From NCBI RefSeq assembly GCF_018413525.1, contig NZ_JAHCDD010000016.1:16169-80168 (forward strand): a DNA stretch of 64,000 bases, in the 5' to 3' direction. Below, in pieces: positions 8,322-16,710 of this stretch. The position numbers were made by a program, and so were the translations under genes. A model generated the notes under the pieces. That model did not search any database. It saw only the letters and a program-made list of their open reading frames with translations, and was not told the DNA's origin. Position 1 is the first letter of the stretch, and every line of letters begins with the position of its first letter. The stretch is from Acidovorax sp. CCYZU-2555 (lineage in GTDB: Bacteria; Pseudomonadota; Gammaproteobacteria; Burkholderiales; Burkholderiaceae_C).

Positions 8322-10874
8322 ATGCCCGAGACTTTCACTGACCCTGCATCGGCTGCTCCATCGGTGCCACGGCCCACCACTGCATCGGCTGCGCCCACGA
8401 AAGCTGCGCGTGCCCGCGCCGATGCGCCGGAGATGGCACCCGTCGAATCGCCGGTTCTGGCCCAGCTCGCATCGATGCTGCCGGCCTTGCGCGTGCTCAT
8501 CGGCTTGTTGATTGCGGCGCTGGTCATTGCAGGCCTGTTTTTCGGCCGCGACCTGCTGGTGCCGCTCGCATTGGCGCTGCTGCTGGGTTTTCTGCTCGAT
8601 CCCGCCGTGAGCCGGCTCAAGCGCTGGGGGCTGTCGCGCATGGCGGCCACGCTGCTGGTGGTGGCCGTCACGCTGTGCACGCTCGGCGGCATGGGGGCCT
8701 ATCTGGGCAATCAGGTCAGCCAGTTGAGCGCAGATTTGCCGACCTACCAGAACACCATCCGCACCAAGCTGCGCGATCTGCGCAAGTACATCAGCGGTCC
8801 CAGCGTATGGGATGGCGCGCGCAAGACCTACGATACGGTCGAGAAGGAAATCACCAGCCCCAGCAGCCGCACCCCGGCGCCGCGCGTGCAGAAGGTCGAG
8901 ATCCAGCCGGTGGAGCTCAAGCCCATGGCGCAGTTCACGGCCTGGCTCGACAGGGTCAGCGAACCGGTGCTGATGGCCGGCATCGTGCTGCTGTTCGTGG
9001 TGCTTATCCTGCTCGATCGCGATGATCTGCGCGACCGCCTGGTGCGGCTGATGGGCGGCAACCTGCATCTGGCGACCAATGCGCTGGATGAAGCGTCCGA
9101 GCGCATAGGCCGCTATCTGCGCATGCAGTTCATCGTCAATGCCAGCTATGGGCTGCCGATGGCCGCGGGGCTGTGGTTCATCGGCGTGCCCGGCGCGATT
9201 CTGTGGGGCGTGGTCGCGGCGATCATGCGCTTCGTGCCTTACGTCGGGCCCATGGTGTCGGCGGTTTTCCCATTGGCGCTGGCGTTTGCGGTCGATCCCG
9301 GATGGAACATGTTCCTCTGGACGCTGTGCCTGATCCTGCTGCTCGAGTTGATCAGCAACAACGTGGTCGAGCCCTGGCTCTACGGCACGAGCACCGGACT
9401 GTCGACGCTGTCGATCATTCTCGCGGCCACGTTCTGGACCGCGCTGTGGGGGCCCGTGGGCCTGATCCTGTCGACGCCGCTGACGGTGTGTCTGCTGGTT
9501 CTGGGGCGCTACCTGCCGGCGCTGAAATTCATGGAAGTGCTGCTGGGCAACGCGCCCGTGCTGGATGCGCCGCGGCGTCTCTATCAGCGTTTGCTGGGTG
9601 GCGATGTCGAGGAGGCCATCGAGCTGTGCACCGACACCGTCGATGCGCTGCTGCCACCCAAGCCTACGCCGGCGCAGGTCAGCGATGGCGTGACCCGGCT
9701 GTATGACGATGTGGTGATGCCCGCGCTGCGCGTGGCCACCAGCCACCACACGGGAGCTGCCACGGCCGAGCACCGGCTGCGTCTGGCCCAGGGCATGGAG
9801 CTGCTGCTGGCCGAGCTGGCGGAGCAGTATCCCGCGCGCGCGCCGGCCGATGCCGATGCCGCGCCGCGCCCGCGCGTGCACTGCGTGGGCGCGCGCTGGG
9901 AAGTCGATGCGCTCGCGGCGTCCGCGATGGCGCATGCTTTGACCCTCAGCGGCCATGCCGCTAGCCATTCGGCGCATGCGCTGAGCGCGCGCATGCAGGC
10001 GCCCGACGATGCGAGCTGGGGCGAAGTCGATTTGCTGTGCCTGTCGGTCTTCACGCCACAGCCCGAGGCCCAGGTGCGGCAGATCTGCCGCCGGCTGCAC
10101 CGGCGCTGGCCCGGGCTGCGCATCGTGCTGGCCTTGTGGAATGCACCGCCCGCGCTGCTCGTCGAAAGCGCCGCGGCCCAGCTGGGCGTGCAGGCGATCA
10201 CCACCAGCGTGCGCGAATTGCGGCTGCGTGCCGATGCCTTGCTCGCCGCTTCATCCGATGCCGGGCCGCGCGCCGCGCCGGTGGGCGAGGGCGATGCGGC
10301 GCGGGTGGCGGCGCTCAATGCCAGCGGCTGGCTCGATACCAGCCATACGGAAACCATTCATGACATGGTGGTGCACGCGGCCAATGCGTTCCATGTGCCT
10401 TTTGCCCAGGTCTCGCTGGTGGACTCCGACTGGGTGCATACGCCGGGCACGCTGCTGACCTCGACACGCGACAGCACGCACAGCGGCGGCCTGGAGCGCG
10501 CGCTGTCGGTCTGCTCCTATGTGGTGCATGACGACAATGAGTTGCAGGTGGAAGACATCGCGCGCGATCCGCGCTTTGCCGACAACCCGCTGCTGCAGTC
10601 GGCGCGGCTGCGCTTTTATGCCGGCGTGCCGCTGCATGACCGCCACGGCATGGTGTTGGGCAGCTTCTGCATCATGGACACCGTGCCGCGCAGCCTCGCG
10701 CCCAACGAGTTCGCGCTGTTGCATGACATGGCGCGGCAGTTGCAGGCCGCGCTCTCGCGCAGCGCCGAAGTGCCGCCGCCGTCGGACGCGGGGCCGGCCG
10801 CGCCGGCCGAACCCGCTGACGCGCCTGCACCTGGCCCGCTTCTGGGCCCGGGTGCCGGGCCGGCAATGGTCTGA
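8322..10874 (+). CDS. AI-2E/PerM-family membrane protein fused to a Rossmann-like and a GAF domain
   Basis: The first half is an AI-2E-family transporter: repeated hydrophobic helices, the family-typical soluble domain between early and late helices, and YVGPMVSAVFPLALAF, ELISNNVVEPWLYG and PVGLILSTPLTVCLLVLG. Family members run about 350-400 residues; this one adds about 430. The middle piece (VHCVGARWEVDALAASAMAH, VDLLCLSVFTPQPEAQVRQI, GLRIVLALWN) reads like a B12-binding/Rossmann alpha-beta domain. The C-terminus is a GAF domain (HDMVVHAANAFHVPFAQVSL, LRFYAGVPLHDRHGMVLGSF, CIMDTVPR). The substrate is unknown. The frame opens at GTG 8265 with another ATG at 8280; ATG 8322 was chosen because family-like sequence follows, but no start has a clear ribosome site. 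Confidence 0.85.
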   Translation: MPETFTDPASAAPSVPRPTTASAAPTKAARARADAPEMAPVESPVLAQLASMLPALRVLIGLLIAALVIAGLFFGRDLLVPLALALLLGFLLDPAVSRLKRWGLSRMAATLLVVAVTLCTLGGMGAYLGNQVSQLSADLPTYQNTIRTKLRDLRKYISGPSVWDGARKTYDTVEKEITSPSSRTPAPRVQKVEIQPVELKPMAQFTAWLDRVSEPVLMAGIVLLFVVLILLDRDDLRDRLVRLMGGNLHLATNALDEASERIGRYLRMQFIVNASYGLPMAAGLWFIGVPGAILWGVVAAIMRFVPYVGPMVSAVFPLALAFAVDPGWNMFLWTLCLILLLELISNNVVEPWLYGTSTGLSTLSIILAATFWTALWGPVGLILSTPLTVCLLVLGRYLPALKFMEVLLGNAPVLDAPRRLYQRLLGGDVEEAIELCTDTVDALLPPKPTPAQVSDGVTRLYDDVVMPALRVATSHHTGAATAEHRLRLAQGMELLLAELAEQYPARAPADADAAPRPRVHCVGARWEVDALAASAMAHALTLSGHAASHSAHALSARMQAPDDASWGEVDLLCLSVFTPQPEAQVRQICRRLHRRWPGLRIVLALWNAPPALLVESAAAQLGVQAITTSVRELRLRADALLAASSDAGPRAAPVGEGDAARVAALNASGWLDTSHTETIHDMVVHAANAFHVPFAQVSLVDSDWVHTPGTLLTSTRDSTHSGGLERALSVCSYVVHDDNELQVEDIARDPRFADNPLLQSARLRFYAGVPLHDRHGMVLGSFCIMDTVPRSLAPNEFALLHDMARQLQAALSRSAEVPPPSDAGPAAPAEPADAPAPGPLLGPGAGPAMV

Positions 10875-11155
10875 GCCAGGCGCGTCGCGGCCAGCCACTG
10901 TTGCAAAAGGTGGTCAGCGCGGCGTTTTTGCATTCCCTGCGTCTTGATCCTGCAATGGCAAGCCATGCCAGAGGGGCGGCGGCTGCAAAAGCGGCTGCGA
11001 AATTGCCTGTGCGGGCCAAGCGATGCCAGCACTGCCAACAGTTGTTCTTTTGGCGCGAGCCTCGGCCCTTCCCATACTGCAAATGACGTCGCTGCTGCTG
11101 CCAGCACGCGTTGCGTCACGGGAAGGGACGTGTTTTGTCTGCAAGGAGAACAGTT

Positions 11156-11692
11156 ATGCAACCCAAGATCAGCCATCTCGCAACGGCGCTGGTGGGGGCG
11201 GTCGCCGCATTGGCGTCGGTGTCCAGCATGGCGTGCACGCTCGCGCCAGCGAATCCGGTCAGGATCAAGCAGATGATGACCAATGAAGTCGCCTATCGGC
11301 TGGGAATGCGGCCCCAGCAGATTCCATTCGATGCGATCACAGAGCCCCGGTTGATCACTCCGCTGGGTCTGGGCGCCGATTGCAGCGGGCTAGGCGCCTA
11401 TCACCACACAGCGGGTTTCCGGATCTGGCAACCAGGACGCCAGGGCCCTGGTTCCGGTCCTGGACCCAGGCCTGGGCCTGGGCCTGGGCCTGGCCCTGGC
11501 CCTGGCCCTGGCCCTGATCCCTGGCCCGGCACCGGGCCCGACGGCGGCCCCCGGCCGGGCTGGCCGCCGGGCGGCGGACCCAGGCCATGGCCCGGTCAGG
11601 GCCGCCAATGCGTCTATGAAGGCGTGGTGGTCGTGCTGGGCTATGGCTATTCCAGCCCGGTGTCCGTGAACTTCGAGCGCCGCTGCCGTTGA
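11156..11692 (+). CDS. exported Cys-rich protein, paralogue 1 of 3, with a Gly-Pro tract
   Basis: 178 residues starting at ATG 11156, 7 nt after AAGGAG; the frame extends to a TTG at 11111 but the ribosome site favours 11156. A signal peptide (about 1-27) precedes a conserved core shared with the next two genes: AC-x-LAPA-x-P, KQMM-x2-E, LGADCSGLGA-x-HH-x-AGFR, C-x-YEGV-x-VV-x-GY and a C-terminal RRC. Four cysteines are common to all three. Between core halves lies a low-complexity Gly-Pro tract encoded by a 6-bp tandem repeat. It is probably periplasmic or secreted and disulfide-bonded. No known family recognised. Confidence 0.82.
   Translation: MQPKISHLATALVGAVAALASVSSMACTLAPANPVRIKQMMTNEVAYRLGMRPQQIPFDAITEPRLITPLGLGADCSGLGAYHHTAGFRIWQPGRQGPGSGPGPRPGPGPGPGPGPGPGPDPWPGTGPDGGPRPGWPPGGGPRPWPGQGRQCVYEGVVVVLGYGYSSPVSVNFERRCR
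11471..11512 (+). repeat. seven-unit hexanucleotide tandem repeat (CCTGGG/CCTGGC)
   Basis: Three CCTGGG units are followed by four CCTGGC units, with degenerate units on both sides. They encode alternating Gly-Pro in the first Cys-rich paralogue. Because the unit is 6 bp, gain or loss of units changes protein length without breaking the frame. Confidence 0.85.
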
Positions 11693-11764
11693 GCACGGCC
11701 AGGCCTGCGCCCGTGGCCGCGCTGCAAGCGGCCACTTCTTCTTCTTGATGGCAAAGGAGAACCC

Positions 11765-12244
11765 ATGCCCATGCATTTGCGTCGTCTAGCCACCGCCATG
11801 GTCGGCATCACCGCCTTCACGGCTTCGGCCGTCAGTTTGGCCTGTTCGCTCGTTCCTGCCGATCCGCAGCGCATCACGCAAATGATGCGCAAGGAGATCG
11901 CCCACCGCCTGGGCATCGCTCCCATGCGTATTCCGGCCAGCGCCATCTCGCCGCCGCAGTTGCACATGCCGTTTGCGCTGGGCGCGGATTGCAGTGGACT
12001 GGGCGCCTTTCACCATAGCGCGGGCTTTCGCTGGGAAGAGACTCTGCGTCCGGGCCCGGGGCCCATGCCCATACCGGAGCGGCCGTCGCTCACCGAGTCC
12101 CCCGCGGCCATCGAGCGCATGCCGCCCGGCAGCGCGGCACTGCGGCCCGCCGCGCGGCAATGCATCTATGAAGGTGTCGCGGTGGTGATGGGGTTCGATT
12201 ACACCAGCCCCGTGGCCGTGCATTTCAGCCGCCGCTGTCGCTGA
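11765..12244 (+). CDS. exported Cys-rich protein, paralogue 2 of 3
   Basis: 159 residues with a signal peptide (about 1-27, ending VSLA before Cys). The core is the same as in its neighbours: CSLVPADP, TQMMRKEIAHRLGI, FALGADCSGLGAFHHSAGFR, CIYEGVAVVMGFDYTSP and the terminal RRC. The variable middle is short and Pro-rich instead of a Gly-Pro tract. The start follows AAAGGAGAA closely. It lies 72 bp after paralogue 1 and 33 bp before paralogue 3, all on one strand, so the three are likely co-transcribed. They arose by tandem duplication followed by divergence of the middle segment. Function unknown. Confidence 0.82.
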   Translation: MPMHLRRLATAMVGITAFTASAVSLACSLVPADPQRITQMMRKEIAHRLGIAPMRIPASAISPPQLHMPFALGADCSGLGAFHHSAGFRWEETLRPGPGPMPIPERPSLTESPAAIERMPPGSAALRPAARQCIYEGVAVVMGFDYTSPVAVHFSRRCR

Positions 12245-12277
12245 GGGCCGGGCAACGTTGTCTGCAAGGAGAATCGC

Positions 12278-13003
12278 GTGCAAACTTCAAGAAAACCGCT
12301 GGTGATCGCCGTGCTGGGAAGCGCTGCCGTGACGGTGCCGGCATGCTGCCTGGCCTGCGCCCTGGCGCCCGCCGACCCTTTGCTGCTCAAGCAAATGATG
12401 GCCAAGGAAATCGCGTTTCGGCTGGCGATCGATGCCGAGCAGATTTCCTTGAGCGACATAACGCCGCCCAAACTGCACCGACCATTGGAACTGGGCGCCG
12501 ATTGCAGCGGGCGCGCGGCCTTGCATCACAGTTCGGGCTTCAGAATTGTCGTGGCGCAGCAGCAGCATGCCTTTGCCACCATGGGCAAACCGCATACGGC
12601 AGCGGGCGCCGGTGCCCGGTATCGAGGTCGTGTGTCTTCGGGTTTCTATTCGGGCCGGGACTGGGCCGGAGTGCGGCGCAACTTCTGGCGTGCGCCCAAG
12701 GCGCAGCGAACGCCCGATGCGAACTATTCGGGTTATGAACGCTGGCCGCAGTACCCTATGGAGAAGGATGTCGCGCCCGCCAATCCGGCCATGCAGCCGG
12801 CGCAGCGCTGGCGGCAGTATCCGCACGAGTCGCAGGTCACGTGGCAAGAAACGCCGCAGCCTCCCGTGCGTTGGTCAACCATGGGTGTGGCGCCCGCCAA
12901 GCCTGCCGTGCAGGGCCTGTGCCGCTATGAGGGCGTGGCCGTGGTGCTGGGCTATGACGCTTCCAGTCCGGTGGCGGTGAACTTCCAGCAGCACTGCGAT
13001 TGA
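12278..13003 (+). CDS. exported Cys-rich protein, paralogue 3 of 3 (longest)
   Basis: 241 residues from GTG 12278, which follows AAGGAG at 12266-12271. It has a signal peptide and then the shared core: CALAPADP, LLKQMMAKEIAFRLAI, LELGADCSGRAALHHSSGFR, CRYEGVAVVLGYDASSP and a C-terminal QQHC. The middle is about 90 residues longer than in paralogue 2, rich in Tyr, Trp, Arg and Pro, and contains two similar pieces, RWPQYPME and RWRQYPHES, in nearly repeated context. That suggests an internal duplication. Function unknown; the aromatic middle could bind polysaccharide or another protein (inference). Confidence 0.82.
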   Translation: MQTSRKPLVIAVLGSAAVTVPACCLACALAPADPLLLKQMMAKEIAFRLAIDAEQISLSDITPPKLHRPLELGADCSGRAALHHSSGFRIVVAQQQHAFATMGKPHTAAGAGARYRGRVSSGFYSGRDWAGVRRNFWRAPKAQRTPDANYSGYERWPQYPMEKDVAPANPAMQPAQRWRQYPHESQVTWQETPQPPVRWSTMGVAPAKPAVQGLCRYEGVAVVLGYDASSPVAVNFQQHCD

Positions 13004-13186
13004 CGGTGGCGCGCGCGCCTGTACAGCGACCGGCGTGCAGCGCTGTGCCCATCGAGACGCGAATGGGGCGCGGCTTGCGGCATGATGGCGGCTGCCGGTG
13101 TCGGCTTATCCCTTGTTTGTACAATCTGCTGTGCTTGCCTTCGGTGGGTACCGCCTGGAGGCCTGCAGCACTGTGCCCTGCTTACC

Positions 13187-14149
13187 GTGAATGCTCCCCA
13201 AAATTTGTTGACCGCGCAGATGCGCGATGTGATTCGCCGCATGGAGCGGGCCGGGCGCCCGCCGTTGCACAGCCTGTCGCCGCAAGCCGCACGCGCCGCC
13301 TATGCCGCGGGCTCGGGCGTGCTCGAAATCGCCAAGCCCGCGCTGGCGCGCGTCGAAGACCTGCAGGTGCCCACGCGCGACGGCCATGGCATGCTCGCGC
13401 GACTGTATGCGCCCGCAGCGGCCGAGGCCGGCCCCTTGCCCGTGCTGCTGTATCTGCACGGCGGTGGCTTCACCATAGGCAGCGTGGAAACCCACGATGT
13501 GCTGTGCCGCGAACTCGCGCGCCTGGCGGGCTGCATGGTGGTGTCGCTGGACTACCGGCTCGCGCCCGAGCACCGCTTTCCCACGGCCAGCAACGATGCC
13601 TGGGATGCCTTGCAATGGCTGGCGCATAACGCCCAGGCGCTGGGCGCCGATCCCGCGCGCCTGGCTGTCGGCGGCGACAGCGCGGGCGGCACGCTGGCCG
13701 CGGTGAACGCCATTTTGGCGCGCGATGCAGGCCTCACGCTGGCCTTGCAGTTGCTGATCTACCCGGGCACGACCGCCCACCAGGACACCGATTCCCACCG
13801 CCGCTTCGCGCACGGCATGGTGCTCGAGGAGGCCAGCATCACCTGGTTCTTCGGCAACTATGTGCGCAGCCCCGCGGACCGCGACGACTGGCGCTTCGCG
13901 CCGCTCAATGCCCACGACCTCGAAGGCGTGGCGCCGGCCTTCGTGTGCCTGGCCGAATGCGATCCGCTGGTCGATGAAGGCGTGGCCTATGCCGACAAGC
14001 TGCGCGCGTCGGGCGTGGCCGTGGACCTCGAAATCTACCGCGGCGTGACCCACGAATTCATCAAGATGGGCCGCGCGATTGCCCAAGCGCGCCAGGCCCA
14101 TGCAGACTGCGCGCGCGCGCTGCGTTTGGCATTTGGACTGGAGAACTGA
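13187..14149 (+). CDS. alpha/beta-hydrolase esterase, HSL/BDHO family
   Basis: A carboxylesterase of the hormone-sensitive-lipase group. It shows the oxyanion-hole motif HGGGF (LLYLHGGGFTIGS), the nucleophile elbow GDSAGG, the acid residue in LAECDPLVDEG and the catalytic His in GVTHEF. It also has the family block LDYRLAPEHRFP. It hydrolyses short-chain esters or lactones in the cytoplasm; the physiological substrate is not known. The frame is open from ATG 13082, but residues before the GTG at 13187 are Cys-rich and unlike the family, whereas family members begin with a segment like MRDVIRRMERAGRPPLHSL. GTG 13187 is therefore the preferred start, without a clear ribosome site. The next gene follows after 3 bp. 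Confidence 0.88.
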   Translation: MNAPQNLLTAQMRDVIRRMERAGRPPLHSLSPQAARAAYAAGSGVLEIAKPALARVEDLQVPTRDGHGMLARLYAPAAAEAGPLPVLLYLHGGGFTIGSVETHDVLCRELARLAGCMVVSLDYRLAPEHRFPTASNDAWDALQWLAHNAQALGADPARLAVGGDSAGGTLAAVNAILARDAGLTLALQLLIYPGTTAHQDTDSHRRFAHGMVLEEASITWFFGNYVRSPADRDDWRFAPLNAHDLEGVAPAFVCLAECDPLVDEGVAYADKLRASGVAVDLEIYRGVTHEFIKMGRAIAQARQAHADCARALRLAFGLEN

Positions 14150-14152
14150 GCT

Positions 14153-15013
14153 ATGTTGCACCGAGAATCGTTTCGCTGTTTTCACCGCCTGCGCGTGCGC
14201 TGGGCTGAAGTGGATGCGCAAAAAATCGTCTTCAATGCCCATTACATGATGTATGCCGACACGGCCATCAGCGAGTACTGGCGTGCATTGGCCTTGCCCT
14301 ACGAGAGCGGCTTTGCCAAGCTGGGCGGCGAACTCTATGTCAAGAAAGCCACGGTCGAATACCACGCGTCGGCGCGCTACGGCGATGTGCTCGACGTGGG
14401 CGTGCGCTGCGCCGCCATCGGCAATTCGTCGCTGCGCTTCGAGATCGGCATCTTCAGCGGCGCGGCGCTGCTTTCCAGCGTCGAGCTGGTCTATGTGTTC
14501 GCCGACCCGGCGACGCAGAAGTCCCAGCCCGTGCCCGCTGCGCTGCGCTCGCTGATCGACGATTTCGAAGCCGGCCGCGCGTTCACCGAACTGCGTTCGG
14601 GCGACTGGAATCTGCTGGGCCGCGAAGCGCTGCGCCTGCGCACCGACGTGTTCGTGCGCGAGCAGCAGATCGATGTCGCGCTCGAAGTCGACGGCCGCGA
14701 CGAAGCCGCACGCCATGTGGTCGTCTACAACCGCCTGGAGCAGGCCGTGGCCACGGGCCGGCTGATCACCGAGTCGCCGGGCGTGGGCCGCATAGGCCGT
14801 CTGGCCGTGGACCGCGATCTGCGCGGCAGCCGCCTGGGCCGCCAGGTGCTGGACGCGCTGGTCGCGGCCTCGCAGGCGCGTGGCGACCGCGAAGTGCAAT
14901 TGCACGCGCAGCGCAGCGCCGAAGGCTTCTACCTGCGCGCGGGCTTCAGCGTGCAGGGCGAGCCCTACGACGAAGCGGGCATAGAGCACATCACCATGGT
15001 GCGCGGTTTCTGA
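14153..15013 (+). CDS. fusion of a YbgC/4HBT-type thioesterase and a GNAT acetyltransferase
   Basis: 286 residues. Residues 1-135 form a hot-dog thioesterase (RVRWAEVDAQKIVFNAHYM with the catalytic-type Asp, then VKKATVEYHASARYGDVLDV). Residues about 145-286 form a GNAT domain (ALRLRTDVFVREQQI, ATGRLITESPGVGRIGRLAV, RGSRLGRQVLDALVAA). The GNAT part resembles ElaA-type proteins. Such fusions would pair acyl-CoA hydrolysis with N-acyl transfer, but the substrates are unknown. The gene begins 3 bp after the esterase stop, so the two are co-translated. The two-domain reading is directly visible; the biochemical role is inferred. Confidence 0.85.
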   Translation: MLHRESFRCFHRLRVRWAEVDAQKIVFNAHYMMYADTAISEYWRALALPYESGFAKLGGELYVKKATVEYHASARYGDVLDVGVRCAAIGNSSLRFEIGIFSGAALLSSVELVYVFADPATQKSQPVPAALRSLIDDFEAGRAFTELRSGDWNLLGREALRLRTDVFVREQQIDVALEVDGRDEAARHVVVYNRLEQAVATGRLITESPGVGRIGRLAVDRDLRGSRLGRQVLDALVAASQARGDREVQLHAQRSAEGFYLRAGFSVQGEPYDEAGIEHITMVRGF

Positions 15014-15047
15014 AGCCCGTACTCCTTCACCTTACCTGGGCCATTCC

Positions 15048-15728
15048 ATGCGCAATTCATTGGCTTTGAGCGCCGCCCTGGTGCTGGGTCTGCCTCAGGT
15101 CCAGGCCCAGCCGAACGCCGCGGCAACGGCGGCCGCGGTTTCCACGCCGCTGCACCAGGCGGCGGGGCGCGATGACGCGCCCGCCATCTGGCAGTTGCTG
15201 GCCCAGGGCGCGGCCATCGATGCGCGCGATGCCCAGGGCCGCACGCCTTTGCTGGTCGCCACCCACGGCAACCATATCCAGGCGGCGCGGGCGCTGATCG
15301 GCGCGGGTGCCGATGTGAATGCCAAGGACCAGATTCAGGACAGCCCTTATCTGTATGCGGGCGCGCGCGGCCATCTCGAGATTCTGACGATGACGCTGGC
15401 CCAGGGCGCCGATCTGCGCAGCACCAACCGCTATGGCGGCACGGCGCTGATTCCGGCGAGCGAGCGCGGCCATGTCGAAACCGTGCGCCGGCTGATCAAC
15501 GCCGGTGTGGCCGTGGACCATGTGAACCGGCTGGGCTGGACGGCGCTGCTCGAAGCCATCATCCTGAGCGACGGCGGGCCGCGCCACCAGCAGATTGTTC
15601 AGGCCTTGATCGACGCCGGGGCGAACGTGCAGCTCGCGGACGCCGAAGGCGTCACGCCGCTGCAGCATGCGGTGCAGCGCGGACACACCGAGACCGAAAG
15701 CATTCTGCGCGCGGCGGGCGCGCGCTGA
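15048..15728 (+). CDS. exported ankyrin-repeat protein
   Basis: 226 residues with a signal peptide (MRNSLALSAALVLGLPQVQA). About five ankyrin repeats follow, for example DAQGRTPLLVATHGNHIQAA, RALIGAGADVNAKDQ, YGGTALIPASERGHVETVRR, LINAGVAVDHVNRLGWTALL and AEGVTPLQHAVQRGHTETE. It is likely periplasmic and binds a partner protein. In related bacteria such small ankyrin proteins often sit beside catalase or other stress genes; no such gene is next to it here. It lies 34 bp after the thioesterase-GNAT gene and is convergent with ygfZ, which ends only 20 bp downstream. Confidence 0.88.
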   Translation: MRNSLALSAALVLGLPQVQAQPNAAATAAAVSTPLHQAAGRDDAPAIWQLLAQGAAIDARDAQGRTPLLVATHGNHIQAARALIGAGADVNAKDQIQDSPYLYAGARGHLEILTMTLAQGADLRSTNRYGGTALIPASERGHVETVRRLINAGVAVDHVNRLGWTALLEAIILSDGGPRHQQIVQALIDAGANVQLADAEGVTPLQHAVQRGHTETESILRAAGAR

Positions 15729-15747
15729 GCGTCAGGGGCTTGCGGCC

Positions 15748-16665
15748 TCAGATATCGTCGAGCAGCGCGTAGGGCAGGGGCTGGATCGCCAGCGCCGGTC
15801 CGCTGGCGCTGCCGGCGTGCAGGGCTTCGCCGGCCGATGCGATCTGAATCGATACCAGTGCGAGCCAGCCGCCTTCAGGCGCGGGCGCGGCCTGCACCAC
15901 GGTGCCCGTGGGCTGCTCGGCGTCGCTGGCCGCGAACACTTCCATGCCCGCTTCGAGCGCTGCATCGGCCTGCACGATATAGGCGCGGCGCTTGAGCGTG
16001 CCGCGAAACTGGCTGCGCGCGACGATTTCCTGGCCCGGGTAGCAGCCCTTCTTGAAGTTCACGCCGCCCAGCGATTCGTAGTTGAGCATCTGCGGCACGA
16101 ACAGCTCGAACAGCGGCGCCGTGAGCGTGGCCACACCGCTTTGCACTTCGCTCCACAGCCAGATGTCGGCGGGCAGCGCGGCTGCCTGGGGCAGGGCCGT
16201 GCCCACGGGCGCGATCCACAGCGCGCGCGGCTGGCCGGCCGCGGGGTAGAGGTGCACTAGCTGGGCTTCGCCCAGGTCCTGCTTGTCCCAGGGCGCGGCC
16301 TGGGCCTGGCCCGACGTCGCGGCCACGGCGTCGCCTATTAGGCCGTACAGCGTGAATTCGGCCGTCGCGTCGCTGAGCTTGGCCTTGGCGCGCATCACGA
16401 ACATCGACAGGCGCTTGAGCGTGGTGGCCAGCAGATCCTGGCTGCAGATGAGCAGGATTTCGGTGGCGCTGCGCTTGAATCCGATGAAGCTGGCCTGCAT
16501 TCTGCCCTTGGCCGAGAGGAACGCGGCCAGGCGTGCATGCTGCAGGTCGAGCAGCGCGAAGTCTTGCGTGAGCTGGTTGTGCAGAAAGCTGGCGGCGTCT
16601 TCGCCCTGCACGCGAATCACGCCGAGGTGGGAAATGGGGGCAATGCCATGAAAGGACTGGGTCAT
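15748..16665 (-). CDS. ygfZ: YgfZ/GcvT-like folate-binding protein for Fe-S cluster maintenance
   Basis: 305 residues. The family signature K-G-C-Y-P-G-Q-E is present (NFKKGCYPGQEIVARSQFRG), with the reactive cysteine intact. The N-terminus (GVIRVQGEDAASFLHNQLTQ) and the middle GcvT-like fold also match. YgfZ binds tetrahydrofolate and helps keep Fe-S enzymes such as MiaB active in the cytoplasm. The start ATG at 16665 gives MTQSFHGIAPISHLG; the frame remains open far upstream but that part is antisense to mltG. It is divergent from mltG with a very short gap, an arrangement common in Burkholderiales. Confidence 0.93.
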   Translation of the reverse strand: MTQSFHGIAPISHLGVIRVQGEDAASFLHNQLTQDFALLDLQHARLAAFLSAKGRMQASFIGFKRSATEILLICSQDLLATTLKRLSMFVMRAKAKLSDATAEFTLYGLIGDAVAATSGQAQAAPWDKQDLGEAQLVHLYPAAGQPRALWIAPVGTALPQAAALPADIWLWSEVQSGVATLTAPLFELFVPQMLNYESLGGVNFKKGCYPGQEIVARSQFRGTLKRRAYIVQADAALEAGMEVFAASDAEQPTGTVVQAAPAPEGGWLALVSIQIASAGEALHAGSASGPALAIQPLPYALLDDI

Positions 16666-16710
16666 GGGTGAATTATGATGCCCGGTCACTTTCATGGGAC
16701 GGTAAAGGTT

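Noticed and set aside
11471..11512. CRISPR-like repeat array
   Set aside because: The units are 6 bp with no spacers; they encode Gly-Pro inside a gene. No CRISPR array or cas gene was seen anywhere in the window.
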